Origin: Dyella mobilis
GTDB taxonomy: Bacteria; Pseudomonadota; Gammaproteobacteria; Xanthomonadales; Rhodanobacteraceae
Reading direction: 5' to 3'
NCBI RefSeq assembly: GCF_016904945.1
Contig: NZ_JADIKF010000040.1
Location: forward strand, 496,001-560,000
DNA length: 64,000 nucleotides
The position numbers were made by a program, and so were the translations under genes. The notes under the pieces are model-generated. The model searched no databases. It was given only the letters and a program-made list of their open reading frames with translations, and was not told the origin of the DNA. Numbering within the stretch: position 1 is the first letter of the stretch; every line of letters starts with the position of its first letter. Shown piece after piece: positions 58,251 through 64,000 of this stretch.

Positions 58251-58600
58251 GCCACCAACCTCTGCGCCTCAACTGGCCAAAGGGTCTGCATCTGACTTCC
58301 CAGCACCCTGCACTGCCGGATGGCCCCAAAGACGACCTTTGCGCTCAAGCGCATGTCACCGGTGCGCCGGTCGATCTGCACGTGCGTGAGGCCGGTGAGT
58401 TCGGCCAACTCCCCTGCTGTGCGGCCTGGGTACGCGTAGATCGCGGCGACGATGCGCTCGAGCTGGGTCTGACGCACCCCACTGGTAGTGACGCGTTCCG
58501 CGGCGATATGCGAGCTGACTGGATCGGTGGCGCGCGCGGCTGGCGTCTCGATTCGGCGTACCGGTGTCGCGCTGCCAAAGTGGAAGGCTTCCTGGTTCAT
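58247..58600 (-). CDS. Winged-helix DNA-binding phage protein
   Basis: This 117-residue protein (MNQEAFHFGSATPVRRIETP) has ATDPVSSHIAAERVTTSGVR and then an HTH-like RIVAAIYAYPGRTAGELAEL, TGLTHVQIDRRTGDMRL. It overlaps the methyltransferase gene by 4 nt and the small ORF upstream by one base. It may regulate the early or replication genes. Confidence 0.75.
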   Translation of the reverse strand: MNQEAFHFGSATPVRRIETPAARATDPVSSHIAAERVTTSGVRQTQLERIVAAIYAYPGRTAGELAELTGLTHVQIDRRTGDMRLSAKVVFGAIRQCRVLGSQMQTLWPVEAQRLVA

Positions 58601-58743
58601 CAATGCGCCCTTACCAGTTTGTAAAGCTGCCCACCGTTCGCTCGCAGGAACGCCCTCGCCTCTTTGCGACTGTGGAACGACGACCACTTGCGCGGCCCGT
58701 AATGCACAGTCCAGCAAAACACAGCTCCCTCAGCAGGTTTCAT
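58600..58743 (-). CDS. Small phage protein (47 residues)
   Basis: The short frame encodes MKPAEGAVFCWTVHYGPRKW and then SSFHSRKEARAFLRANGGQL and YKLVRAH, a compact sequence with a basic, aromatic pattern. The stop shares one base with the next ATG (TGATG) and the start overlaps the gene before it by 14 nt, as in the rest of this tightly packed early operon. Function unknown. Confidence 0.62.
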   Translation of the reverse strand: MKPAEGAVFCWTVHYGPRKWSSFHSRKEARAFLRANGGQLYKLVRAH

Positions 58744-58855
58744 GGTCAAACCTCTCGAGTTCTTGAACGATGGATTCCCAGAGCGCGCGCTCGACGATGT
58801 CGAAGCCTGGATTGGCTTCTTCCTGTAGCGCGCAGGAGGAATAGATGCGGGTCAC
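58730..58855 (-). CDS. Small phage protein (41 residues, GTG start)
   Basis: Starting at GTG 58855, which overlaps the preceding stop (GTGA), it encodes MTRIYSSCALQEEANPGFDI and VERALWESIVQELERFDHET plus Cys. The C-terminal half is an amphipathic helix. The overlap on both sides argues for translation; no family is recognised. Confidence 0.45.
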   Translation of the reverse strand: MTRIYSSCALQEEANPGFDIVERALWESIVQELERFDHETC

Positions 58856-59082
58856 TCGGCGATCTCGAAGGGATCGGAATGACGATCAACGGCATTCCCG
58901 AAACCCTTGGCTTTGCGCACCTTGGCCGAATCGATCCATTCCGGATGAACCGCCGGCATCAGGCGATACTGCACGCCACTGGGCGATTCGGCATGCATGC
59001 GCCGCGCTACGACAACATGAATGGATTGACGCTCACCATCTTGAGTGGTGACTTCCGCCCCGACGGGAAGATTGGCGCTCAT
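58852..59082 (-). CDS. Small phage protein of unknown function
   Basis: This 76-residue protein begins MSANLPVGAEVTTQDGERQS and has GVQYRLMPAVHPEWIDSAKV. It overlaps its neighbours by 4 nt on each side. The N-terminal part looks like a small beta-rich domain. Function unknown. Confidence 0.65.
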   Translation of the reverse strand: MSANLPVGAEVTTQDGERQSIHVVVARRMHAESPSGVQYRLMPAVHPEWIDSAKVRKAKGFGNAVDRHSDPFEIAE

Positions 59083-59375
59083 GGCACCAAGCTCTCCTGC
59101 ATCTGTGGTTCAGCCGAGAGCACCGGGACACCCTCGAAGCGAACATCGGCCAATGTGAACTTGTTGTCCGATTGATTGGTGACTGCGGCATTGATGTCCT
59201 GATAGTCCACTTTGCTAAGACGAACGCAATCGGGCTCTCGGTTCGCCAGGCGCATATAGGCGCGCATGTCCTTCCATTTCTGGAGTACGCCGAGATGCTT
59301 CTTCGTCAGCCGGTATTCGCTGAGGTTGCGGCTTTGAATGACCGGGGGGGGCAATTTCTTGGCTCTAGCGTTCAT
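59079..59375 (-). CDS. Phage protein of unknown function
   Basis: This 98-residue protein (MNARAKKLPPPVIQSRNLSE) has a basic helical middle (RLTKKHLGVLQKWKDMRAYM) and ends with a beta-like DVRFEGVPVLSAEPQM. It overlaps the HTH gene upstream by 4 nt. No domain is recognised. Confidence 0.65.
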   Translation of the reverse strand: MNARAKKLPPPVIQSRNLSEYRLTKKHLGVLQKWKDMRAYMRLANREPDCVRLSKVDYQDINAAVTNQSDNKFTLADVRFEGVPVLSAEPQMQESLVP

Positions 59376-59809
59376 GTGACATTCCCATGCAGGGCATCAG
59401 TGAGAACACGCACTTTCACGCGCTCCGCTTCAAGCGCCTCATTTGCAAAACGCAATGCGCGCTCGGTTTCGGTTTCGCGTTTACGGAGACTGGCGGGGTC
59501 ATAGCCGCGGGACTGCGCGAGCCAGATCAGGGGCGCCTCGTTACCGCAGAGGTCCATAAGCGCCAATAGCTTGTCGACCGGGAAATGGGCTTCGCCGCGG
59601 TGGATCCGGGTCCAATGGCTCGCATCAATCCCTAGGGCGCCATAGACCTGCTTGTCGCCCTCAAAACCGCCCAGGGAGATGCATAATTTGATGGCCGCGA
59701 GGAAGGTCGGCTGGGCGATGACGAGTGTTGGATCCAGGGCCTGGGACGTGCGCACCAGCTTGAGCGGAATTTGCCCTGCGTCCATCGCATGCAAAACATT
59801 GGACTTCAT
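59372..59809 (-). CDS. HTH-type phage early regulator
   Basis: This 145-residue protein has KLCISLGGFEGDKQVYGALG, IDASHWTRIHRGEAHFPVDK, an HTH-like unit (helix, turn, recognition helix with SHWTRI), then LLALMDLCGNEAPLIWLAQS. It is leftward in the early operon beyond cro, where a CII-like or replication regulator would be. A coiled tail (ALRFANEALEAERVKVRVLT) may mediate dimers. Confidence 0.72.
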   Translation of the reverse strand: MKSNVLHAMDAGQIPLKLVRTSQALDPTLVIAQPTFLAAIKLCISLGGFEGDKQVYGALGIDASHWTRIHRGEAHFPVDKLLALMDLCGNEAPLIWLAQSRGYDPASLRKRETETERALRFANEALEAERVKVRVLTDALHGNVT

Positions 59810-59923
59810 TGGACGGTCCTCCTTGATTGAAAATTTTTTCCATGGCTACGACACGAGATGGCGGACTCCTCCCGGTGATAGGCTCGCCGTGCGGGCAACG
59901 AACCCACCACCAGGAGGGAATCC

Positions 59924-60172
59924 ATGGACCATGCAGAACGGGATATGCACTTCTTTGCGCTGCTTGCGCAGGTGCAGGTGATCGATGCGACAGTCGCCGC
60001 ACTCATAGATGCGCACCCGGAGCCCGATGTTTTGCGGGAACGTATGCGGTCAATGTATGCAATCGTGATGTCGGAGCTTTCGGTGGGACTGATTGCTCAA
60101 GGGGCGTCCGCCCAATACCTGAGTGCCCTGCAAGAGCACATGGACAAGTTTCTAACCCTGCAAGACGAATAA
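59924..60172 (+). CDS. Plus-strand phage protein inside the leftward early region
   Basis: This 82-residue protein (MDHAERDMHFFALLAQVQVI) is helical (DATVAALIDAHPEPDVLRER, SAQYLSALQEHMDKFLTLQD) and has GGAGGG at a good distance. It runs against the leftward early operon, so it is likely expressed in the lysogen. Function unknown; superinfection exclusion or immunity roles are possible. Confidence 0.68.
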   Translation: MDHAERDMHFFALLAQVQVIDATVAALIDAHPEPDVLRERMRSMYAIVMSELSVGLIAQGASAQYLSALQEHMDKFLTLQDE

Positions 60173-60342
60173 AGCTGAGGATCACCTCGGCCTCGCGCTG
60201 GGCGATGCGTTTGGCAGTCTGGTTGCGCGCGGCGGACATATCAGGCGCCCCTCTCGATTTCGGTCGGGGCTTGAAGATTGGCGAATCCCTCCTTGCGGTA
60301 AGCTGGCAGTGCGACCTGATCAGCTACCAACAAGGGGGATTC

Positions 60343-60726
60343 ATGAAATTCGAGCAGCAGCTCTGTATGGCTATTTTTATGGCCATCGTGTCCGGTTTGG
60401 TCGTCTTGGCATTCGGCCAGCCGGACATTTACGGCGTCATATTTTTGCCGATGTTCTACGCCGTTCTTGGCGCTGGCATTCTCTTGACGGTCTATGAGTT
60501 CGCATATGCACAAGGAGCCGTTGCGCAATGGAATCGTGAGGAACTCATCGCCACCAACCCCATACCGAACTGGTTCAAGTTGCTGGGCGTCCTTCTTCTG
60601 TTGGTTATCTGGCTTGGCTGGGTAATGTCCCTGGTAGTAACGCGCGAACGAGTTAGCCATCCAAACGCCAGTGCCGCAACTCACAGCCCAGCTGCCCATC
60701 AGAGCGGCGGAAGCCAGGATAAATGA
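60343..60726 (+). CDS. Membrane protein in the immunity region
   Basis: This 127-residue protein starts at ATG 60343 behind AAGGGGG. It has two or three membrane helices (LCMAIFMAIVSGLVVLAFG, GVIFLPMFYAVLGAGILLTV, LLGVLLLLVIWLGWVMSLVV) and a polar tail. It is encoded on the plus strand between cro and the replication genes. Such prophage membrane proteins often block infection by related phages; this is inference. Confidence 0.65.
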   Translation: MKFEQQLCMAIFMAIVSGLVVLAFGQPDIYGVIFLPMFYAVLGAGILLTVYEFAYAQGAVAQWNREELIATNPIPNWFKLLGVLLLLVIWLGWVMSLVVTRERVSHPNASAATHSPAAHQSGGSQDK

Positions 60727-60741
60727 CCGATGGCTAGTCAT

Positions 60742-60948
60742 TTAGGCCGCCTCCTGCCCCGGCGAGCCGTGATCGCGCGGACCGAATATTTGTGGCTTAA
60801 GTTCGTAGCGGAGCTTCAGCTCGTGCACTTCCGGTATTGGTTCTTCGCCCGGCCACATGGTTACGGCGGTTCGCGAAATTCCCAAGGCGTCTGCCAGTGC
60901 TTGCTGGGAGCCATAGGCCGCAACTGCTTCATGCTTATATATGCTCAT
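60742..60948 (-). CDS. cro: Cro-like repressor (YdaS-type)
   Basis: This 68-residue protein (MSIYKHEAVAAYGSQQALAD) has an HTH unit AAYGSQQALADALGISRTAV, TMWPGEEPIPEVHELKLRYE, typical of Cro/YdaS regulators. It is the first gene of the leftward early operon, divergent from the repressor. It would bind the same operators and switch off the repressor gene. Confidence 0.85.
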   Translation of the reverse strand: MSIYKHEAVAAYGSQQALADALGISRTAVTMWPGEEPIPEVHELKLRYELKPQIFGPRDHGSPGQEAA

Positions 60949-60956
60949 GGGCAGGC

Positions 60957-60985
60957 ATTGTCAGGATGCTGACTAATATTGTCAA
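60957..60985 (-). promoter_or_regulatory. Leftward early promoter (cro/replication)
   Basis: Read on the minus strand, TTGACA (60985-60980) and GACAAT (60962-60957) are 17 nt apart. The -35 lies in the middle operator and the -10 in the operator next to cro, so repressor binding blocks it. The rightward promoter has the same sequence and spacing. Confidence 0.75.
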
Positions 60986-61020
60986 GACCCTGACAGTGAT
61001 GCCATGTCAAGCTTCTGACA
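60959..61020. promoter_or_regulatory. Left operator cluster: three repressor sites
   Basis: Three copies of TGTCA-N6-TGACA: 60959-60974 (TGTCAGGATGCTGACT), 60980-60995 (TGTCAAGACCCTGACA) and 61005-61020 (TGTCAAGCTTCTGACA). Centres are 21 and 25 bp apart. The third site ends on the first base of the repressor start codon, so it should control repressor translation or its own promoter. TAATAT at 60974-60979 may be the -10 of the repressor promoter. Confidence 0.85.
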
Positions 61021-61817
61021 TGGATAGAGACGAACTGGCACGGCTAGCAAAGGCAGCGCGCCTTCAGGCCGGATTTGAAACTGAGAGCCTGGCATCTCAG
61101 GCAATTGGGTGCTCGCGCACCCTTGTTATTGGCTGGGAGAATGGGTCAGGCACTATCAAAGGCAGCAAATATCAGCTTGCAGCGGCAATGGCTTATCAAG
61201 TCAAGCTAGCGTGGCTAACTGATGGTTTGGGAGAGAGCGGCTTTCCTGTACAAGGAGACCCTTCAGACCCTCTCGTGTCCTATCAATTTCTACCTGAGCA
61301 GAGTGACTTCCAAGGGGTGCGCGATTCTGACGAAACGGCCAGGTCGAAGGCTACACTCTGGAACGTTTTTGGTAAGTCATCATATGAGACTCATCCTGGA
61401 TATGTTCGCTTCGCCCAGTTGGAAGGGTTTGCCGGACTTGGCAGGGGGGATTACGTGGGCGATTTTCCAGAAATCGTTGAATTCGTAGAGGTAACCAGGG
61501 AGTGGGCTCAGGACAGCCTGCGGGGAATACCGCTTGAGTCGATCAGAGTTATCACTGGACGCGGTGATAGCATGCGCGGGCAGTACAACAATGGAGATTT
61601 GATTTTCATCGATTCACGCATCAAGCAATTTGATGATGATTCCGCCTATTGCTATCGATGGAATGGCAGAGTGCAAATTAAGCGGCTGCAATTAATCGGA
61701 AATGGAAAAGTTCGCATCTTAAGCGAAAATCCAAAATACCCTCCAATCGATGTGGATTTGAGGGAAATTGAAATAGGTGGCCGCGCCGTAGCCGTATGGA
61801 CATTGCGCGAATTCTAA
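61020..61817 (+). CDS. Prophage repressor (HTH plus S24 LexA-like domain)
   Basis: This 265-residue protein begins MDRDELARLAKAARLQAGFE and has an HTH (TESLASQAIGCSRTLVIGWE). The C-terminal half is a LexA/S24-type domain with Ser184 (GRGDSMRGQYNNGD) and Lys221 (RVQIKRLQLIG), 37 residues apart as in LexA. An Ala-Gly bond (138-139) is the only obvious cleavage candidate, but it is 46 residues from the Ser, longer than usual. Autocleavage is therefore uncertain. Start ATG 61020 has no ribosome site, so leaderless or coupled initiation is possible; ATG 60999 is an alternative. Confidence 0.88.
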   Translation: MDRDELARLAKAARLQAGFETESLASQAIGCSRTLVIGWENGSGTIKGSKYQLAAAMAYQVKLAWLTDGLGESGFPVQGDPSDPLVSYQFLPEQSDFQGVRDSDETARSKATLWNVFGKSSYETHPGYVRFAQLEGFAGLGRGDYVGDFPEIVEFVEVTREWAQDSLRGIPLESIRVITGRGDSMRGQYNNGDLIFIDSRIKQFDDDSAYCYRWNGRVQIKRLQLIGNGKVRILSENPKYPPIDVDLREIEIGGRAVAVWTLREF

Positions 61818-61823
61818 TTCGCG

Positions 61824-62015
61824 TTAGCTTGACTCAGCTCTGATTTTGAGCTTTTCAAGAGCCCGTCCGAGCCTCACATAATCTTCCTTCGACCACCGAA
61901 TGGAATCGTGCCCAGTTGGCGCGAAAAATTGGCGTTCATTCAATTGAGGGGCTGGGTTAGATCGCACTTCTGCTGTTTTCTTGAATGGCAGGATGCTACA
62001 TATTTTTCTATCCAT
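61824..62015 (-). CDS. Small phage protein near the right operators
   Basis: This 63-residue protein (MDRKICSILPFKKTAEVRSN) has AAGGG 8 nt before ATG 62015. It is basic and ends in a helix (DYVRLGRALEKLKIRAES). It is convergent with the repressor, in the place of rex-type genes. It shares the first residues MDR with the repressor only by chance. Function unknown. Confidence 0.6.
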   Translation of the reverse strand: MDRKICSILPFKKTAEVRSNPAPQLNERQFFAPTGHDSIRWSKEDYVRLGRALEKLKIRAESS

Positions 62016-62119
62016 AATTCGCCCTTTTTAATTGGTATCCAGCACTTGCTGCAAGCCTAAAGGATTCCGGCTTGGCTGCGCTCTGCGGGCGCACTAATGC
62101 TGAATGAATAGTAAACGCA

Positions 62120-62180
62120 AGTCAGCTTTCTGACACATTCGGCTGTCAGTATATTGACAATATTGGTCAGCATCCTGACA
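62120..62180. promoter_or_regulatory. Right operator cluster: three repressor sites
   Basis: Sites 62120-62135 (AGTCAGCTTTCTGACA), 62144-62159 (TGTCAGTATATTGACA) and 62165-62180 (GGTCAGCATCCTGACA) fit the TGTCA-N6-TGACA core. Centres are 24 and 21 bp apart, the mirror image of the left cluster. Confidence 0.82.
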
Positions 62181-62182
62181 AT
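62154..62182 (+). promoter_or_regulatory. Rightward early promoter
   Basis: TTGACA (62154-62159) and GACAAT (62177-62182) are 17 nt apart, identical in boxes and spacing to the leftward early promoter. The boxes overlap the second and third sites of the right cluster. Confidence 0.75.
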
Positions 62183-62220
62183 CTCCCACATCGCCTTCAC
62201 CGAAGGCCTGGGAGACCAGC

Positions 62221-62409
62221 ATGTCCCGCCTCGACTACCTCCAGCACCAGAGCGCCACGCTGCACGTCGACGCCCTGCTCATCCGCGTCCGCACGAATCC
62301 GGCCTACCTGCCCGAGCGCCTTCCGCCGCGCAAGCTCTCGACCCCTTTCGCAACCGTGCTGCTGGTGATCGCCGTCCTGGCCATCAGCGCCTTCGCCACC
62401 CGCGCCTAA
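62221..62409 (+). CDS. Small membrane protein, first gene of the rightward operon
   Basis: This 62-residue protein (MSRLDYLQHQSATLHVDALL) has a C-terminal membrane helix (FATVLLVIAVLAISAFATRA) and GGAGAC before ATG 62221. It starts about 35 nt after the rightward promoter. Function unknown; early membrane peptides may alter host processes. Confidence 0.65.
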   Translation: MSRLDYLQHQSATLHVDALLIRVRTNPAYLPERLPPRKLSTPFATVLLVIAVLAISAFATRA

Positions 62410-62440
62410 CCCTTCCTCAGCCCATCCGGGAGACGTCTTC

Positions 62441-62875
62441 ATGTCCGCACAGCTCGCATCTGCTCCGGTTTCTCGCTTCACCAAGCAGCACCCTGCCACG
62501 CATACCAGCGTGATCGACGCCGCGGCAGGTCTCGAATGGGCCGTCAACGTGCCGAGCCTGCAGGGCAAGTTCATGACGTACGAGGAAGCCAAGAAGGCCA
62601 TAGCCGAGCTGGATCACGGTGGCCGCAAGGACTGGCGCCTGCCGACACCACACGAACTGTTCTCCCTGGTCGGCTACACGCATGGCAACAAGGTGTACGA
62701 CGCCGACGCCTTCCCCGACATGCGTACCGATGACTGGTACTGGACGGATCAGGTGAATCCGGCCGCTACGTCCTGCGTCTTCGCCGTGACCTTCGGCAGC
62801 GGCGCCGTCTTCTACCTCAATCGCCACCTCAAGGCTTTCTGCCGGCCGGTGGCGTCCGTGCCCGCCCGTCAGTGA
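62441..62875 (+). CDS. DUF1566 (C-type-lectin-like) phage protein
   Basis: This 144-residue protein (MSAQLASAPVSRFTKQHPAT) has DUF1566 blocks: MTYEEAKKAIAELDHGGRKD, WRLPTPHELFSLVGYTHG, DDWYWTDQVNPAATSCVFAV and FCRPVASVP. This fold is a C-type lectin relative, usually part of surface or adhesion proteins. It has no signal peptide here. Found in the early operon, its role is unclear. Confidence 0.82.
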   Translation: MSAQLASAPVSRFTKQHPATHTSVIDAAAGLEWAVNVPSLQGKFMTYEEAKKAIAELDHGGRKDWRLPTPHELFSLVGYTHGNKVYDADAFPDMRTDDWYWTDQVNPAATSCVFAVTFGSGAVFYLNRHLKAFCRPVASVPARQ

Positions 62876-62901
62876 TTGATTTTTGAACTCTGGAGAGCGT
62901 C

Positions 62902-63279
62902 ATGCAAAGCGTGAGCAAGGTTCATCCGATCATGTCTACTGCGCTCGCTGGCGTAGCGCCGCCGCAGGATGCGGCCGTGTCGCGCATTCGCCAGCTCGAA
63001 GCGCAGTTGCTCGACCTGGAGCGGCGCCTTTCCTTCCAGAAGGAGGCGACTGCACAGCTCGCCGCTCAGCTCGAGGAGCTTTGCCCGCACAGCACCACAG
63101 CAGAGATGCCGGATGGCTCCGAAGTGCCGGCGCCAGCCGAGGTCGTTCGCAGTGCCTTGGTGTGGTTGCGCGAGAAGCATGACCTGGAGTTCTACGACCG
63201 CATCGACGAACAGACGCTACTCCATTTCGAGGTCGAGAAGGCTGAGCTGCGTATCGCGGCCAGGGAAGGTGCGCTGTGA
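62902..63279 (+). CDS. Coiled-coil phage protein
   Basis: This 125-residue protein starts MQSVSKVHPIMSTALAGVAP with GGAGAG upstream. A coiled coil (IRQLEAQLLDLERRLSFQKE) is followed by a helical C-terminus (EFYDRIDEQTLLHFEVEKAE). It is part of the rightward early operon. Function unknown. Confidence 0.65.
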   Translation: MQSVSKVHPIMSTALAGVAPPQDAAVSRIRQLEAQLLDLERRLSFQKEATAQLAAQLEELCPHSTTAEMPDGSEVPAPAEVVRSALVWLREKHDLEFYDRIDEQTLLHFEVEKAELRIAAREGAL

Positions 63280-63410
63280 GCCGCCTATTCCGCTGCAAGC
63301 TCCAGCGCGCCGATGGTATGCGCATCGACTACATCGGCCCCTTCGGTCAGTGGTCTCCGGAATGGCACATCGTCATGCGATACGTGCCGATCCGCCGGAG
63401 GGCTGCGTGA
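63276..63410 (+). CDS. Small phage protein (44 residues, GTG start)
   Basis: The short frame from GTG 63276 overlaps the previous stop (GTGA) and encodes MSRLFRCKLQRADGMRIDYI, GPFGQWSPEWHIVMRYVPIR and RRAA. It ends in TGATG with the next gene. The sequence is basic and aromatic and protein-like. Function unknown. Confidence 0.62.
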   Translation: MSRLFRCKLQRADGMRIDYIGPFGQWSPEWHIVMRYVPIRRRAA

Positions 63411-63622
63411 TGTGCCTCGCCGCTATATCCGACTACGACCTTGAGACCCAGCGCCAAATGTGCGCACTCGAAGCCATGCTGGCGGATCGCCGCCGCAAAG
63501 AACTCGCTATCGATGAAGGCATCCGTGCGCGAGCCAACCGTTTTATGCCAACCGCTTCGGTGGAAGCGTCCCCCTGCGTGGAAGCCGGGGCGGTTGGCGC
63601 CTATCAGGAGAAGGCGGCATGA
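63410..63622 (+). CDS. Small phage protein of unknown function
   Basis: This 70-residue protein (MCLAAISDYDLETQRQMCAL) has a helical, charged middle (EAMLADRRRKELAIDEGIRA). Its ATG shares a base with the previous stop and its stop overlaps the next ATG. No domain is recognised. Confidence 0.6.
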   Translation: MCLAAISDYDLETQRQMCALEAMLADRRRKELAIDEGIRARANRFMPTASVEASPCVEAGAVGAYQEKAA

Positions 63623-63819
63623 CCATCGAACTCCTCGCGGAAATAACCGGACGCGACAAGCAATGGAGTGAATTGGCCGCGCCCGTATTCCCTGACGAAA
63701 CGCAGATGCGCATGCGTGCGCAATCGATCCTCTCTGGCGGGGAGATTGGTCAGTGTCCTCCGCTCACTCTCGACCAGGCGCGCGATGTGATCGCTTGGTA
63801 TCAGCCCCTAAGCCACTAA
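63619..63819 (+). CDS. Small phage protein of unknown function
   Basis: This 66-residue protein (MTIELLAEITGRDKQWSELA) has RMRAQSILSGGEIGQCPPLT and then LDQARDVIAWYQPL. The overlap with its neighbour (ATGA) supports the call. Function unknown. Confidence 0.6.
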   Translation: MTIELLAEITGRDKQWSELAAPVFPDETQMRMRAQSILSGGEIGQCPPLTLDQARDVIAWYQPLSH

Positions 63820-63833
63820 TCCAGGAATAAGCC

Positions 63834-64000
63834 ATGACCTTCATCAAGCACAAGCTCGGCGCGGATCTGCAACCGGTCGAGACCGGCCACGTCATCGTGC
63901 ACAACGAAACGCTCGGCCTGTACGAGTCCGTCAATGCACCCGGCTTCGATCAGCGCATGAACGATGCGGACACCGACGCCGCAGTCGCTAAGCTCAACGC
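63834..64000 (+). CDS. Phage protein, 5' part only (continues past the window)
   Basis: ATG 63834 follows AGGA and the frame MTFIKHKLGADLQPVETGHV ... ESVNAPGFDQRMN stays open to the edge. It is part of the rightward early operon. Too little is seen to name it. Confidence 0.6.
   Translation, partial: MTFIKHKLGADLQPVETGHVIVHNETLGLYESVNAPGFDQRMNDADTDAAVAKLN

Noticed and set aside
60003..60239. Minus-strand ORF with a fair ribosome site
   Set aside because: Only its first 27 residues look protein-like; the rest is antisense to the plus-strand gene at 59924. It may be a remnant, but the evidence is too thin.
60241..60741. Minus-strand ORF of 166 codons following cro
   Set aside because: It is mostly the antisense of the plus-strand membrane protein, which has a strong ribosome site and protein-like helices. 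The minus product shows no pattern beyond its first 40 residues.
62441..62875. Possible diversity-generating retroelement target, because of the lectin-like fold
   Set aside because: No reverse transcriptase gene and no template/variable repeat pair is visible within the window.
27500..64000. Mu-like transposable prophage, because of the MuF-like gene
   Set aside because: No MuA/MuB transposase is seen; the control region is lambda-like with repressor, Cro and operators, and MuF domains are common in non-transposing phages.

Overview
The window reads as a high-GC gammaproteobacterial chromosome of the Xanthomonadales type, most likely Rhodanobacteraceae (Dyella, Rhodanobacter, Luteibacter). 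This rests on the mix of a recB-recD pair, a type IVa minor pilin cluster, a Tad pilus locus and several short secreted proteins. The genus is inference. Roughly 1-27,480 is host DNA and about 27,500-64,000 is a large prophage that runs off the right edge.

Host part. At 1-3209 lie the end of recB and all of recD. At 3220-8421, on the minus strand, is a pilV-pilW-pilX-pilY1-pilE cluster. A tRNA-Thr(CGU) with a strong terminator follows at 8629-8745, and then an AT-richer scar (about 8733-9960) holding a headless zinc-finger ORF and an orphan secreted protein. From 9971 to 12408 there are a Pro/Gly-rich exported protein, a probable small RNA with C-rich loops (10726-10835), an ArsC-like/low-molecular-weight phosphatase-fold protein and a small alanine-rich protein. 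The minus-strand genes from 24113 down to about 12410 form one long, tightly overlapped Tad (Flp) pilus operon: two Flp pilins, TadG- and TadE-like proteins, CpaB, the CpaC secretin, an FHA-CpaF fusion ATPase, TadB, TadC, a DUF192 protein and a TPR lipoprotein. No TadZ or prepilin peptidase is present in it. An OmpA-domain protein diverges from it. A GlsB-type membrane protein, a small secreted protein and tRNA-Arg(CCU) close the host section.

Prophage. It is a temperate myovirus-like mosaic. On the minus strand, from high to low coordinates, it carries early regulators and small ORFs, a DNA methyltransferase region open in two frames, DUF1376 and P-like replication genes, RusA, a zinc-binding Q-like antiterminator, tandem terminators, an enlarged lysis block (lysozyme, spanin pair, cysteine-peptidase-like protein, holin candidate, lipoprotein, class 3 lipase, tiny membrane protein), terminases, a DUF1073 portal, a MuF-like protein, a DUF2213 protease/scaffold, cement and capsid proteins, connectors, a DUF3383 sheath, a DUF3277 tube, a tail chaperone with a likely -1 frameshift, a tape measure with a lytic domain, baseplate proteins, a fibre with an S74 chaperone, and an SRAP/HMCES protein at the end. 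Extra genes (an OB-fold exported protein, an HNH-AP2 endonuclease, plus-strand genes in the early region) look like later insertions.

Control. The repressor gene (61020-61817) lies between two sets of three operators with the core TGTCA-N6-TGACA. Each set covers an outward promoter of the same form (TTGACA, 17 nt, GACAAT), and the spacings mirror each other. The left promoter drives the Cro-like gene and replication; the right one drives a rightward operon of small genes that continues beyond 64,000. The integrase and the right attachment site are not in the window.
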